Positions 48,301 to 61,707 of a stretch of DNA of 64,000 nt are shown here, in pieces. The notes under the pieces were generated by a model that had not been told where the DNA came from, did not search any database, and worked only from the letters and a program-made list of their open reading frames with translations. The position numbers were made by a program, and so were the translations under genes. The first letter of the stretch is position 1. Each line of letters begins with the position of its first letter. Origin of the DNA: Erythroxylum novogranatense (taxonomy: Eukaryota; Streptophyta; Magnoliopsida; Malpighiales; Erythroxylaceae). The stretch is from assembly GCA_029891385.1 (NCBI GenBank), contig CM057229.1, positions 1,674,001 to 1,738,000 of the forward strand. Direction: 5' to 3'.

Positions 48301-49291
48301 TTCGATTCAATTCAATTTCATAACTCACAATTCACAAATGACAAAACACAATCAAAATCAACATCCAAATTTTCACTTCAAGTTCCAACCGAAATCAACA
48401 TCCATGAACCATGAACCAACCGAAACCCACTTCCAATTTTTTCCCCAAATCTTCAACAATTTCACCAATTTTTTCCCAAAATCTTCAACAATTTCACCAA
48501 TTTTTTTTTACCACAAATCCAACAACCAACACACTAACAGAAGAAATCATTTTCAATATGCATGAAAAATGGAGCAAAAATTCAAAACATACACCCCAAA
48601 TATAATCGGGTCTTGGTGCTAACTGGTCGACGTCAGTCGTCATGGTGGTCCTGCTGGTCAGGCGGTGGTGCGGCGTCGTCCATGGTGGTGACGAGCGACG
48701 ACGTGGTCCTGCGGTGGTGAGCTGCGGTGGTCCTGCAGGACGGAGACGGACACGAGGCAGAGAGAAGAGAGAAGAGAGAGGCGACGGAGACGGAGACGGA
48801 CGGACGCGTGGTCCTGCGGTAGACGGAGACGGAGACGGACGCGAGGTAGAGCCGCAGAGAGAAGAGAGAGGCGATGACGGACGCGAGGCAGAGAGAAGAG
48901 AAAGGCGATGACGCGTGGTCCTGCGGTAGACGGAGACGGACGCGAGGCAGAGTCGCAGAGAGAAGAGAGAGGCGATGACGGACGCGAGGCAGAGAGAAGA
49001 GAGAGGCGATATACGGGGAGGTAGATTTTTAGGGTTAACACTTAACATTATACGGGTTGTCTTCATTGGGTCGGGTCGGGTCTCCATTGGGTCGGGTTGG
49101 ATTCTCATTGGGTCGAGGCGGGTCCCCATTGGGGATGGAGACTATAATCTCCATCCCCGCCCCGAATATAAATGGGAAAAAATTCCCATCCCCTACCCCG
49201 TTTATTCGGGGCAAAATGTATCCCCATACTCGCCCCGTTCGGGTCGGGGAATATCGGATCCCCATCGGGACGGGACTTTTTGCCATCCCTA
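45378..49291 (-). mobile_element. hAT transposon, 3.9 kb, inactive
   Basis: The ends are AGGGATGGCAAAAAG and its complement. Inverted similarity continues for over 200 bp on each side (45378-45590 and 49020-49291), with GC-rich blocks built of GGGGATGG and ACCCG repeats. The minus strand carries a broken BED-finger transposase. The flanks TTACCAAT and TTATTAAC agree at five of eight positions, and all three differences are C/T, consistent with a decayed 8-bp hAT target duplication. The right arm also holds a GAGACGGACGCGAGGCAGAG-type tandem repeat (48730-49015) mirrored in the left arm. The end sequence is related to the 1.4-kb element at 15775-17172. Confidence 0.85.
46121..48060 (-). pseudogene. 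hAT transposase (RICESLEEPER-like), broken
   Basis: This would cut and paste the element. In minus-strand order: a BED zinc-finger remnant (CNYCNKN, then GTRHLHDHFKICPRR, 48000-47920); the N-terminal RNase H-like part (47952-47450) with LLEANRSRIALTTDMWTSSN, containing the DMW of the catalytic fold; LDCKTRWNSTYMML (47063-46878); the segment with HGVAIILDPRYKTKLL (46715-46473); and the C-terminal hATC dimerisation domain (46411-46121) with YPTLMLIARDILAIPISIVA, SESAFSTSGR and the TLEALMCAQSWL helix. Frameshifts and stops separate all pieces. A typical family member is about 650-700 residues, so most of it is represented. Confidence 0.9.
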
Positions 49292-49299
49292 TTATTAAC

Positions 49300-50430
49300 T
49301 ACATGAAAAATGTTAAAGAATTTATAAATAATAAGGATATATTACTATTTTCCTGTAGTATCTTTTTTATTAAGTTGTATTGTGATTATTATTATTTGTG
49401 ATTATTATTTTATTTTTATTAAATTATTATGTGTGCTAGTTCTTTAATCCTGTCTTTTTTTTATACATTATATTTACTTGTCATATCTGCATGTGGGTTT
49501 ATCGGGAAACAACCTCTTTATTATATAGAGATAAAGTTACGTACTATCAGATTTCTTCAGATCTCACTTCATTGCGAAATTTTAGACTGAATGTGACGAT
49601 GATGATCAAATATAAATATGTATCCCAACTCTATATTATAGTTTACAATTGTTTGTAATAAGTAAAGTTTTAGTTAGAATATGCCTTAAAAGTATTTTTT
49701 GTTAAAATTTCTTATTTATTAGTATTAATTAGTGGAAAAAACTCTATTTACCATTTAAGAATAACAAAAGATTGAATTAATAAAAATGTTATTCTAAAAA
49801 ATAATCAAATCATTTGAACTTTTTATATTAAACTAAAGTTAATTTTTCAAATATAAACTTAATTTAAACTTTGATTAAATTAAAGTTAACCCAACAACTT
49901 CGGCTTAAGCCCCATTGGCATGTCTAGCGCCTAAGGATTGCAATGGGCTAAGCCCGGGCCCAAATTCCAAATAGTTAGGAATTATTTTTTTAAAAAAATT
50001 AAAATATCAAAATTACATCATTTTGTTATTATTTATAAACTTTCAAGTCGAGTTAAATCTAAATAACCCGAATTCAAGTCCTCCTGAAATTTAAAATTAT
50101 TAAAAAAATCAACTCTAACCTAGCCAATTGGCACGAGCCCTATTGCCACCTATCATTTAGAAGAAAGCAGGTCACCAATTTACATAGTTATCCAAATTGG
50201 ACCACATGTCCATTAATCTAATACATGATAAATGAGGAAGAACTCATTAAGAAGAACAGGACAAAAAAGCTTCCAGTGTTTTTTCAACTTTTATTTTGGT
50301 CAGCTAGAATATGGCAGGAGTTTGGTCAGTACACGAAGTTGCATTTCCTGAGGCATTAAGAGGCTCGCCAAGTTTCTGGCTCTCCAAGCGCCCAATCGAT
50401 GCGATACAAATCTAAGCCCTTCACTTGTCA
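49300..50430. other. Upstream region of the cysteine protease gene
   Basis: AT-rich intergenic DNA, becoming more mixed after 50150, where the protease promoter is expected. I see no convincing TATA box and no other gene. Confidence 0.45.
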
Positions 50431-50442
50431 GTGAAATTCAAG

Positions 50443-52412
<1,970 letters not shown>

Positions 52413-53550
52413 AGTCACGCTCATTTAGCATTACAAAGACTACTGACACTTTTGTGAATTTCATCATTGTTTGTTTCTATGCTCAGGGATAGAGCTTTTG
52501 GTATCACAAGGAATTGGTTTTAGTGTACACCACGATTGGTTTTAGTCTCGAGCATGTAAAAGAACAATCGTGATATAGACTGCAGAGAAGTATTGAGTTT
52601 TCAGTAAGCTTAATGAATATTTGATGTCAATTAGCTTATCCATGGGACGCGGACATCGTCCCGTTTAGGCGCAATAACCATCATATAAGATCGTATGATT
52701 GAATGTAGGAATCGAGCTTGATAGCTCTGGTGGGTACTGACTTCTTTAAACTGGAGTTCTAGCTGCAGAAAAGCTGAAAATTGATGGTACAATGACTCGG
52801 TTCTTGACCCAGTTTATCAGTCTGGAGCAAGGATCCACAAGTTCCACAGAGAATTGGATGTCACTATGTTTCCAATACTCTTCCAGCGTCAGGAACTTTT
52901 CAGGTTCATTCTAAACATTTGCCTACAATTACCCTCTTCAAAAGTTCATCGACAACTTCAAATTCATTACACTTCACAACAGATTTTCCCAGCAAAAAAT
53001 GCCAATTGGTTACAAACTCAAGCCGTTTGGAACAATCAAGAAATTTATGCAATTGCTGCTAATGGCTAAACAGATCCAGAAAGAGAGAAAGTAAGTGATC
53101 AAAGGCCTTCCAGGAAGTATTAGCTTTGAATATTAACATCACAGAACTCTGTAAACAATTTCACTAACACCACCTGCAATTGCTCTCCTATCATCTGCAA
53201 TTCTTATAATTTCCGGTGCCCGTCCAGCTTAATTCGCAATCTGTGGTTTAAAGCTTCGATCAAACCGAGACCGATATCTAAAATGACAAGATCCGGCTCC
53301 AAGGTAAAACTTCTCAATTATTAGTCAAAATTAAAGTAAAGAGAGCACAAAGCTCTCACTTGCACTTTTAACTGCATTTCATTATATGCTCAGAAGAAAT
53401 CAAGGGTATAATAACTAGAACCAGAAATAGAACATCTCAAGTTTTACACATCAAAATGTACAAGTTGGTAAGCTTTTTCGTGTGTAGGAATCCAAGTACC
53501 TATAATCCCCACATCATTCCTCGGTTCGGTTGTCGATATACTTCAACTAA
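52413..53550. other. Convergent 3' regions of XBCP3-like and LON-domain genes
   Basis: The two genes face each other, so this holds both 3' untranslated regions. No further gene is evident. The 114-codon plus frame at 53456-53800 runs opposite to the LON-domain gene and is a shadow of it. Confidence 0.55.
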
Positions 53551-53557
53551 CCAACAA

Positions 53558-54388
53558 TCACGAAGAAGGAAACACATCTTTAACAGCCGATGCAGCAGAC
53601 AGATAATTGAGAGTGTTTCTCAAAGTCTCCTTTTCTCTCTTCAATCTCGCGGCGGTGTCTTCCAATTCGAGCAAAGCCTGTTGCTCTCTGGGAGCGCCTT
53701 CAAAAGTACTCCCCACGAAGAACGAAAACGGCGTCGGAAACAGATTACGTCGCAAGTCCTGAGCCTCCTTCTCGGGCTTCCCGTTAAGTCGATTCGATAG
53801 TCTGATGACGTCCTTCATGTAAGTTTCCACCTCCGTCGCTAACGCCTCCACGTCCTCGTCTCCCAACGGCCGGTCCTCGAGCCACGTCACCTCGGCCACC
53901 AGGTACGGCTTTGTGCGGACGAGGTTGGTGACGCGGAAACGCTCCTGCCCTTTGCAGATGAGGAAGAATCTGTCGTCGACGAGTCGTTCGTGCTTTACAA
54001 TCTCGCCGACGCAGCCGACGTCGGCTGTTCCGGAGGTGGGGTCGGAGTAGATGACGCCGAAACGGAGGTCAGATTGGAGGAGAGTGTGCATCATGATACG
54101 GTAACGGAACTCAAAGATCTGGAGAGGCAAGATAGCTCCGGGGAATAAAACTAAGGGGAGAGGGAAGAGTGGGAGTTCAACGACATCGTCGGGTTTCGGG
54201 TGGCTGGTGTGGTGCTTTTCGGAGGAGCATTTGAGGGTGGTGGTAGTGGGTTGTCTACGGCGGCGATGGAGCGAAGGCGTGAAATTGGAGGGAAAACTGG
54301 CGGCTGTTTTAGGGTTTAAGAAAGGGAGAGAGGGATTGGGGTTTAAAGAAGAAGGGTTGTGAGTGGAGAGAAGCTGAGGGAGAGCCAT
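53558..54388 (-). CDS. Plastid LON-substrate-binding-domain protein
   Basis: 276 residues in one exon. It corresponds in size and content to the Arabidopsis pair AT1G75460/AT1G19740, annotated as LON N-terminal domain proteins. They have the substrate-binding domain of Lon protease but no ATPase or peptidase. Residues 1-55 are rich in Ser, Pro, Thr and Arg (HRRRRQPTTTT) and look like a chloroplast transit peptide. The LON domain (about 70-260) shows ELPLFPLPLVLFPGAILPLQ, IFEFRYRIMM, RFGVIY, GCVGEIV and LICKGQERFRV. A C-terminal helix (LEDTAARLKREKETLRNTL) closes the protein. The exact role is unknown; a plastid quality-control function is often supposed. There is no damage. The start is the first ATG of the transit peptide. 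Confidence 0.92.
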   Translation of the reverse strand: MALPQLLSTHNPSSLNPNPSLPFLNPKTAASFPSNFTPSLHRRRRQPTTTTLKCSSEKHHTSHPKPDDVVELPLFPLPLVLFPGAILPLQIFEFRYRIMMHTLLQSDLRFGVIYSDPTSGTADVGCVGEIVKHERLVDDRFFLICKGQERFRVTNLVRTKPYLVAEVTWLEDRPLGDEDVEALATEVETYMKDVIRLSNRLNGKPEKEAQDLRRNLFPTPFSFFVGSTFEGAPREQQALLELEDTAARLKREKETLRNTLNYLSAASAVKDVFPSS

Positions 54389-54399
54389 TTTGGGTAAGA

Positions 54400-55610
54400 A
54401 AATTAAAAAGAGGATTAGAGTTTTTTAGTTACAGAGAGAAGAAGAGAACCAACCAAGGATCATTCATGGCGGCTATTTTTCTATATTATTAGATATTGAA
54501 CAAATCTGTTTTCTCTTCTTCTTTTTTTGGCTTAAAACAGATTTAGAAAAGAAAAAAGAGAAACTCTGAACAGATTGAGAGGTGGTTGAAGAAGAAGAAG
54601 GTGAAGATGTGGATAACATTCGAGTAAGGAATTTTTGTGGTACTCGGCGCCCACGTGGCAATTCTAGTCCTATCAGGAGTAGGATTTTCATGGTCGCCGG
54701 AACTACAACGTCGTTTTCAACTCCGATCCAAAAATCGGTTTCTTTCTAGAGGCCAATAATGTGGGATACGGAGTTGTCAGAATCTAACTCGCGTATCCAC
54801 GATGATGCTCATGTTCTTGTAAGCCTCTCTTCTCTTCGATTTCTTTCGGTGTAATCAATCATTCAAATTATGAATTGATTTGGTTCGCTTAATTTAATAA
54901 TAAAATTTTAAATTAATTAATTATTTTTAACATTTTTAATTAAATTTGATAAGTTAATGAAAAAAAAGTTAATCAATTTTATAAATCAAAATAAATAAAT
55001 AAAATTTTATTTAATATTTTAATTAAAACAATCTTCTTCAATCATATTTTATTTTATTTATTCGATTTTATATTAAACTTTTAAACCTTAAATTTTTTCT
55101 TTATCAATTTAATTTTGATTTCAATAAATTAAAAGCAAATCTAATATATTAAATTGAATCAAAGTTATGAATTATTTTTATTAAATTTACTATTTATCAA
55201 TTAAAAAACCCGTTTAGACCATAACTTAAAATATTTACAAAATCCAAAAGAACGTTTATTAGTTATTACAACCATTCAATCCTTAAATTATGTGATGATT
55301 ACGGACTTAGAAGATGAATAAGATAAGTATATTTATACAGAGAAGCAACAATGTAATTAAGAGAAATAATTTAATAGCCAAATAATTCACGCACAAAATA
55401 GGATGGGATTTAACATAAAAGAGAGTTATATCATGAAAATAATAATCAAAGATAATGTAATAAAATAATTTCCATTAAGTATAAAAATAGTATATAAGTT
55501 ATCATATAGTATTCTTTATGAGATCACAAGATTAAAAAAAATCATAATTAATTAAATTCATCTTATAGTAGATGGCCCGTGCTTAACATCTTCTCTTATT
55601 TTAAGGTGGC
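54400..55610. other. LON-domain gene upstream region and AT-rich spacer
   Basis: The first 300 bp probably hold the LON-domain gene promoter. A 60-bp plus-strand reading (54759-54818) starts at an ATG, encodes MWDTELSESNSRIHDDAHVL and stops at a GTAAGC donor; it could be a first exon but has no visible continuation. The rest is AT-rich with no gene. Confidence 0.4.
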
Positions 55611-55614
55611 TTTA

Positions 55615-55905
55615 ATTGATGATCTTTTTTTGGTGGTAAGTACACGCGGACTATTGTAGCGAGACTGAGAGGTGCATCTTCAACATGTGTATCGCGAAGG
55701 GAACTAGTACGCAGATTGGATGGCTTCCCTAGCAGTGACTTTCGGCCCAGGCTTACATATTCTGCAGGAGCCCCCGGTGATCATCCAGGAGCAAATTCAA
55801 CGCGACCAATGTGGCGCTTTATACTGAAGAGCCCTACGCTAATTAGGGGTTGATTGTTGTGTAGTTTTATTTAGCTTTTTCTTTTGTAGCAAAAAAAAAA
55901 AATAT
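55615..55905 (+). mobile_element. Possible truncated retroposon with A-tail
   Basis: A GC-richer, noncoding stretch ends in 'tagttttatttagc', a T-rich run and then A13 (about 55890-55903). Poly(A) directly after a non-AT-rich segment suggests the 3' end of a 5'-truncated LINE or a retrocopy. The fragment GAGATTGGATGGCTTCC-like wording near 55716 is reminiscent of L1 LINE tails, but the match is from memory and weak. Confidence 0.3.
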
Positions 55906-55984
55906 TTTACTTTCTAATTATGATTTTTATTTATTTGAAGAGAAAATTGATGATGAGTGAGAAAAACTTACAAATTTTTACTTG

Positions 55985-56090
55985 TTATGTTTAGTTGAAT
56001 GTAAAGTTTTTAATGGAATAAAATGACTTATAATGGAATAGAGTGTAAATGGATGTAATATTATAAAATTGTTATATAGGAGGGATGGAG
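55985..56090. mobile_element. Harbinger-like MITE, left arm
   Basis: The start GTTATGTTTAGTTGAATG and the following 'ttttaatggaataaaatg' resemble the elements at 23501 and 42433. The element appears to continue at 58502-58541 ('ggttcataatgtaatatag'), matching 42550-42580. An LTR-like sequence has inserted in between, and a second one starts at 58542. Confidence 0.6.
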
Positions 56091-56230
56091 TGTATAACAC
56101 CCACATACCCCTAAAAATATATACAAATACTACACAAAACATATATATATCATACCAAGATATTTCAAAATTTCCTTAAAACAAGACAACATACTTCATA
56201 AGTTGTTAATATAAATAAACAAAATACATT

Positions 56231-56265
<35 letters not shown>

Positions 56266-58501
56266 ATCAAAATACATGCCTTTAAATTCAAACAAATCCA
56301 TCCAATATTACATTTATTACAAACCATTTACATGAAAATACAAATATGTCTCATAACATTAGATACAACTTAAAAACAAACTGAAACATATATCTTCCAA
56401 AATATATCACATCCTTCTTTGTCCCATATAGTTGTCTTTGTCACAGCCTTAAATCTTCTTATCAGAACCTACACAGAGATAAAACCACCGTACTAAGTAT
56501 ATAGTTTAGTGGGGAACAACTAAACAAGATATAAATTGACGACTGCTTTTAACAGTCATCTGGCACTCACTTTCACTGAATCAGATCATATCATAAGCAA
56601 TCTTTAATTGTTCAAATTAAAGCACAATCCAAACATTATTTGCATCAGAATGGAATATAATTCATCAAAACAATTTTTTTTTTGCATCAGAACAAAACAT
56701 ATAAATAATAAATCAGAACATCATTACTTTAAAACATAACATAAAAGTCTTAGAACATGATATAATTGTGTCACGACAGAACATAACTTACATCTGATTA
56801 GATAAGAACTTGCTTCAGTATTGAACATAACTTGCATCGAAACAAAATATATATTAGAATACAAAACAGAATAGCCTGCTAATCCTTTTGACAGAAGTAG
56901 GTAACGAGATCAGAACACAAGATACCATGATTGGTATCACAAAGCAGAAGAGACTTGTGTCTCGGTTACAGAAGACACTGTTGTGTCTAAGAACAGAAGA
57001 CATCAAAGTGTCGAAGTACAGAAGACACCTTAGTGTCATAAAAGCAACTGCAGACCCTTCTAGGCATGCCTATTTACCCACACTTAGAACTTGGCAGTTT
57101 TAAAACAAAACATGTTACATTTCATAATCAAATGTAAGAGATATGTTGCATAACACATGACTTTATTCAATTTTACTTAAATTGAACATATCCATTCACA
57201 TTCGATCAAACTTAACATGCCTTATAAATATAAGCATTTATAATAATGCACCTATGAATACATTAAGTAATTATACATTACATGTATTCCTATAAGTTCC
57301 CAATTTATAAACATTCATAAACAACACATTACTTATATCATTTGGATCACATTTGTGTTCATAAGAACACATTCATCCTTGAACAAATCATGTATTCTAA
57401 CATTAGATACATTGATATTAAACAACACATTCCTTCAATTGTCATCTCAATTAATAATCCATAAATTATTCAACCATTAATTAACTAATTTCACACCAAT
57501 TTTAATTAAGTCCAATTACACCATTATAAAGTGTATTAACCTCATATAGTTCAACAATTCCACAAAACCAACCTTTTCTCATTCATAAACATTTCCCATG
57601 ACCGTGAGAAGGAGTTATATAATTCCCACGAACTCACAAATCTTTGTCTTTCATGGATAAAAAAACAGAATTTATCATATAAGCATCACTTTTTCAGCAC
57701 TCATTTGATCATCATCATAACACATATTCCAAGCCAATTCAATTATCATTAACCTGTATTAATACATGCTACCAAGTTTAGCATTCTAGTTACATGTTTA
57801 ACTTCAAGTTCCTTCTTCAAAGAACAAGCTAAACTAGCCTTCATGCAACCAACAAACTTCCAAGATTAAGGTGAAAATCTTAACACCAAGAAGACAATAG
57901 CACAAAAGATAGTATAATCTAACTTACTTGATGCAACATCTTGCAAAGATGTCAAGTGATGATGATCCAAATTGAAAGAAAATCCAGGAGTTTGTAAGTG
58001 TAAGAGAGACTTTTGGTGGCGAGAAGCAAAGTGTAGAGAGAAGGCAGAAACATCAAAAGTGAGATGATTCATCACTTGCCTAACTCTTTGGATGTAAGGT
58101 GTCCTGGTTTACAATGGCCACATGTCACACATAAAAGTAAGCTACTTGTCCTTCAATGAAGTCATCTACATGTCTTCATGTATGGCTGCCAAATGTCACA
58201 ATTTTATTAGGCCAATTGTCACTTAATCATCTATGCCAAATGTCAATCAATTTATAGACTTAGTCATCCAAATTTTTATATGCCAACTTGTCTTACCACT
58301 TGACATTTTCCTAGTCCAAATATATACTTTAATACTTCAAATTTCTAATGGTGCCAATTAACTTCAAGTTACTAATTATGATCCATCAAACCAAAATTCA
58401 AAACATATACAATGTATAATTATGTCACAATTTTAACACCTAACACAAATACTTTCATGGGCATGTAACATTTCTATTAGGATATAGTTTGGGGCCTTAC
58501 A
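56091..58501 (-). mobile_element. Solo-LTR-like insertion, about 2.4 kb
   Basis: On the minus strand it begins TGTAAGGCCCCAAACTATAT and ends GGGTGTTATACA, so it has TG...CA ends, and it splits a MITE. It holds no coding frame. Features such as ACTAAACTATATACTTAGTACGG (about 56495) form a hairpin like those in long gypsy LTRs, and a short tandem repeat around 'acagaagacac..agtgtc' lies at 56950-57040. I infer a solo LTR of a chromovirus-like Ty3/gypsy element. No clean target duplication is seen. Confidence 0.5.
56230..56258. repeat. (CA)n microsatellite
   Basis: Uninterrupted CA dinucleotide of about 27 bp, followed by TATATATA, inside the LTR-like sequence. Confidence 0.9.
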
Positions 58502-58541
58502 AAATGGTTCATAATGTAATATAGTGAAATGTTATTTGAAA

Positions 58542-59280
58542 TGTGACGCCCTAATACCCCCTGGGAGGATACGAGAGGCCCACGCAGACAACATAACATA
58601 CAAGCATACAAAACCGAAACAAAACCAAAACATACGAAACCATTGATCATGCAATCCCAATAGATCAAAATAGAAGTAATTAGGAGAAAACATACATCAT
58701 AATACATCGAGCTTAAATACAACTTGTTCCAAAATGGAACCAGCCTGAATTAAGGTTATTACAAACCTTCAAATAAATCTAAAGCCATATACATAAAGAC
58801 AAGCCAAAAACAAACTCCAAAAATACAATTTTAACAAAACAAGGCTTCGACTCTATTGGTCATTGCGGTTGACTTGTCCCAGTCCTTATGTCATTTTCTT
58901 TGAATCTACACGAGGCAAATCCACCGTGCTAAGCATATAGCTTAGTGAGCAATAACTAATCTATGCTTAAACTGACAACTAAATATACACAATCATGATA
59001 TATCAAAAGCATGCATTAACAATTTATCAGAACGAACAATTCAACATATTATATTGGATCTCAACAGATGGTACAGAAAATAGAACTGAGTCTTAAGAGA
59101 GGGTATAAACCCTTCATAATCAGAACACATTTTCTTTGTTTATAACAGAGTCAAACAAAAATCAGAACACAAAATCATATAACTATTAAATTCATTTACA
59201 GAGGCGGGTAACGGGACTTATACAGGAGAGATCAAAGTCTCAACACTAAAGTGTCCAGGAGAGACCAAAGTCTCGACACT
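58542..59280 (-). mobile_element. Second LTR-like sequence, cut by a LINE
   Basis: Plus-strand start TGTGACGCCCTAATACCCCC. Its interior parallels the previous LTR: 'ccaccgtgctaagcatatagcttagtgagcaa' at 58921 answers 'ccaccgtactaagtatatagtttagtgggg' at about 56487, and paired 'aaagtctc'/'aaagtgtc' repeats occur at 59230-59278. Similarity stops at 59280, where the LINE begins. I infer a related gypsy LTR whose other end lies outside the window. Confidence 0.5.
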
Positions 59281-61707
59281 TGATTCGTTTATGCAACTTT
59301 AGGGCCCTCTTCCTTCCCGTTTTTATGTCAATCTTTATCTGGAATTGTCAAGGGGCTGGGGGACGGACCTTCAAGCCCATCATGAAGAATTATATTCGTA
59401 CTCATCAATCTCGACTGGTTGTTCTCGTCGAACCTCGCATTAGCGGAGAGCGTGCGTTGAAAGTTATTCGCAATCTTGGGTTTGAAAATTCCTTCCGAGT
59501 TGAAGCCGAAGGTTATTTTGGCAGAATCTGGATGCTCTGGAAACAAGATGTCACCGTCCGTATTTGGCTGGCTCACTGTCAATTCGTCCAGGCCAACATT
59601 GAATAGGACAACTTGGCATTTGAATTTACAACCATCTATGCCAACCCTACCTATGTCTTACAAAAATTCCTTTGGTTTTACCTCCCTCGCTTGGCTAGCG
59701 TCACCACTCATCCTTGGCTGCTGGGGGGAGACTTCAATGCCAAATTGGAAGGAGCAGACAAGCGAGGTGGATCACGCCTTTTACTGATTGTCAATAAGCA
59801 GTTTCATGATTGCATCCACCAATGCAGCCTTCAGGATCTTAGATTTTCTAGGCCCCGATTTACGTGGCGGCGCGGGCATATCCAAGCGAGGTTGGATCGT
59901 GCTTTCTGTTCCTATTCTTGGCTCTCGGCGTTCCCCTACACTAGAGTTACTCATCTTCCCTTCTTGAAATCAAATCATCGGCCGCTCCTTATCACCTTTT
60001 CCCCCCCAGACCCCCCTCTCAGTTGCGACGACCTTTCCGATTTCAATCCGCTTGGCTTACGCATCATGACTTTGGTCACGTGGTTGCTGATCATTGGACA
60101 CCCCACCACTCCGACATTAGTGTCGCGATCCACAACCTATTAGAAAATCTTCAACAATGGAAGGATAATGTTTTTCGTAACATCTTCCACCGAAAAAAGA
60201 GGCTCATGGCTCGGCTAGCAGGCTTACAAAAACCTCTTGAAGACATTGCTTCTCACTTCCTCCAAGAGCTCGAGACTTCTTTGCAGGCGGACTTAGAGCT
60301 TGTCCTACACTAGGAAGAGTTACTCTGGCATCAGTGCTCCCATAACCAGTGGCTCTATCAGGGTGATCGGAATACCTCCTATTACCACACCATCACCTGT
60401 TCGAGACGTCGTCAAATGCGTATAGGCTCTTTAACGGACGACAATGGAAATGTCATCTCTGATGGTTTGTCGCTTCGAAACCTTGCGCGCACCTATCTTG
60501 CAGAACTCTACCACTCCGACGATCATTTGCCCACTACCTGGTATGTTCGCGGCATTTTTCCTCGCCTACCGGAGCTAGCTCACACCAAACTCAACCGTCC
60601 GCTTAGCCTCGATGAGGTCAAGACGGCTTTTTCTCCATGACTCCTAAAAAAGCTCCTGGTTTTGATGGGTTCACTGTGTTATTCTTTCAATCTCAGTGGG
60701 ATACTCTTGAACCTTCTCTGACCCGATTTTTCCAGAGCATGTTTCGTCATGAAGTTTGGGAGTCCGCATTCAACCGCACCATTATGGTCTTAGCCCCTAA
60801 AACTTCCTTACCATCCTCTGTATCTCAGTTTCGACCTATAGCCCTCTGCTCGGTTCTGTACAAAGCCCTTTCTAAGATCATTGTGCATCGGATTCAACCG
60901 CACCTTGACGAACTCGTCACTCCTACGCAGTGCAGTTTCGTTCCTGATCGCCTCATTACTGACAACGTCATTATCACCCAGGAGGTCATCCATTCCATGA
61001 GACGGAAAATTGGTCGTAAAGGACTTATGGCCATTAAAGTGGACTTGGGGAAAGCTTACGATCGATTGTCGGTTGTCGTGGGTCTTTATTCAAGATACCC
61101 TCATAGATGTTGGTTTTTCGGAGTCGCTCAACACTCTCATCATAAGGTGCATATCTACTGTCTCCATCCAAGTTAATTGGAACGAGGAACTCAATGACGC
61201 TTTTACTCCCTCCCGCGGCCTTAGTCAGTGGGACCTACTTTCACCCTACCTCTTAGTCTTGTGTATGGAGCACCTTGGTCATGCAATTACTCAGGCGATG
61301 GCCCAAGGCCACTGGAAACCGATAAAGTTAAGCAAGCATAGGCTGGCCCTCTCCCATTTATTCTTTGCAGATGATCTCATCCTCTTCTCTGAAGCTTCCT
61401 AGGAGCAAGTGGCTGTCATTCGAGACATTATGAACTCCTTCTGCACAGCTTCGAGGCAACGAATCAGTTCCTCGAAATCGCGGTGTTATTTCCAAAAATG
61501 TCCCTCCCTCACTGCATCATTCTCTTAGTTGTGATCTAGGTTTCCACAAGACGCATGACCTTGGACGCTATCTTGGGGTTCCACTACTCTATCACCGGGT
61601 CAGTCGACGGACATATCAGTATATCCTCGATAAGGTCCAGCAACGCCTCTTCAGCTGGTCCGTTCAGCTGCTCTCTTTGGCATGCCGCATTACTTAGACT
61701 CATTTTG
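59281..61707 (+). pseudogene. L1-type LINE ORF2 (endonuclease and reverse transcriptase), broken
   Basis: A non-LTR retrotransposon that nicks its target and copies RNA at the nick. The endonuclease starts at MSIFIWNCQGAGG (WNCQG carries the metal-site Asn) and shows VLVEPRISG, LLGGDFNAKLEG and a late SNHRPLL where SDHxP is usual. The reverse transcriptase shows PGFDGFTVLFFQ, FRPIALCSVLYK, IKVDLGKAYDRL and the active-site LSHLFFADDLILFSE. DLGRYLGVPLLYHRVSR follows. Several stops and frameshifts (59605, 60312, 60638, 61075, 61400) make it a dead copy. The 5' end lies close to the ORF2 start, so ORF1 is absent. An insertion at 61708-63880 separates it from its continuation. Confidence 0.88.

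Noticed and set aside
48494..49129. 211-codon minus frame rich in Ser, Arg and Pro
   Set aside because: It spans the repetitive inverted arm of the hAT element; composition comes from the GAGACGGACG repeats.
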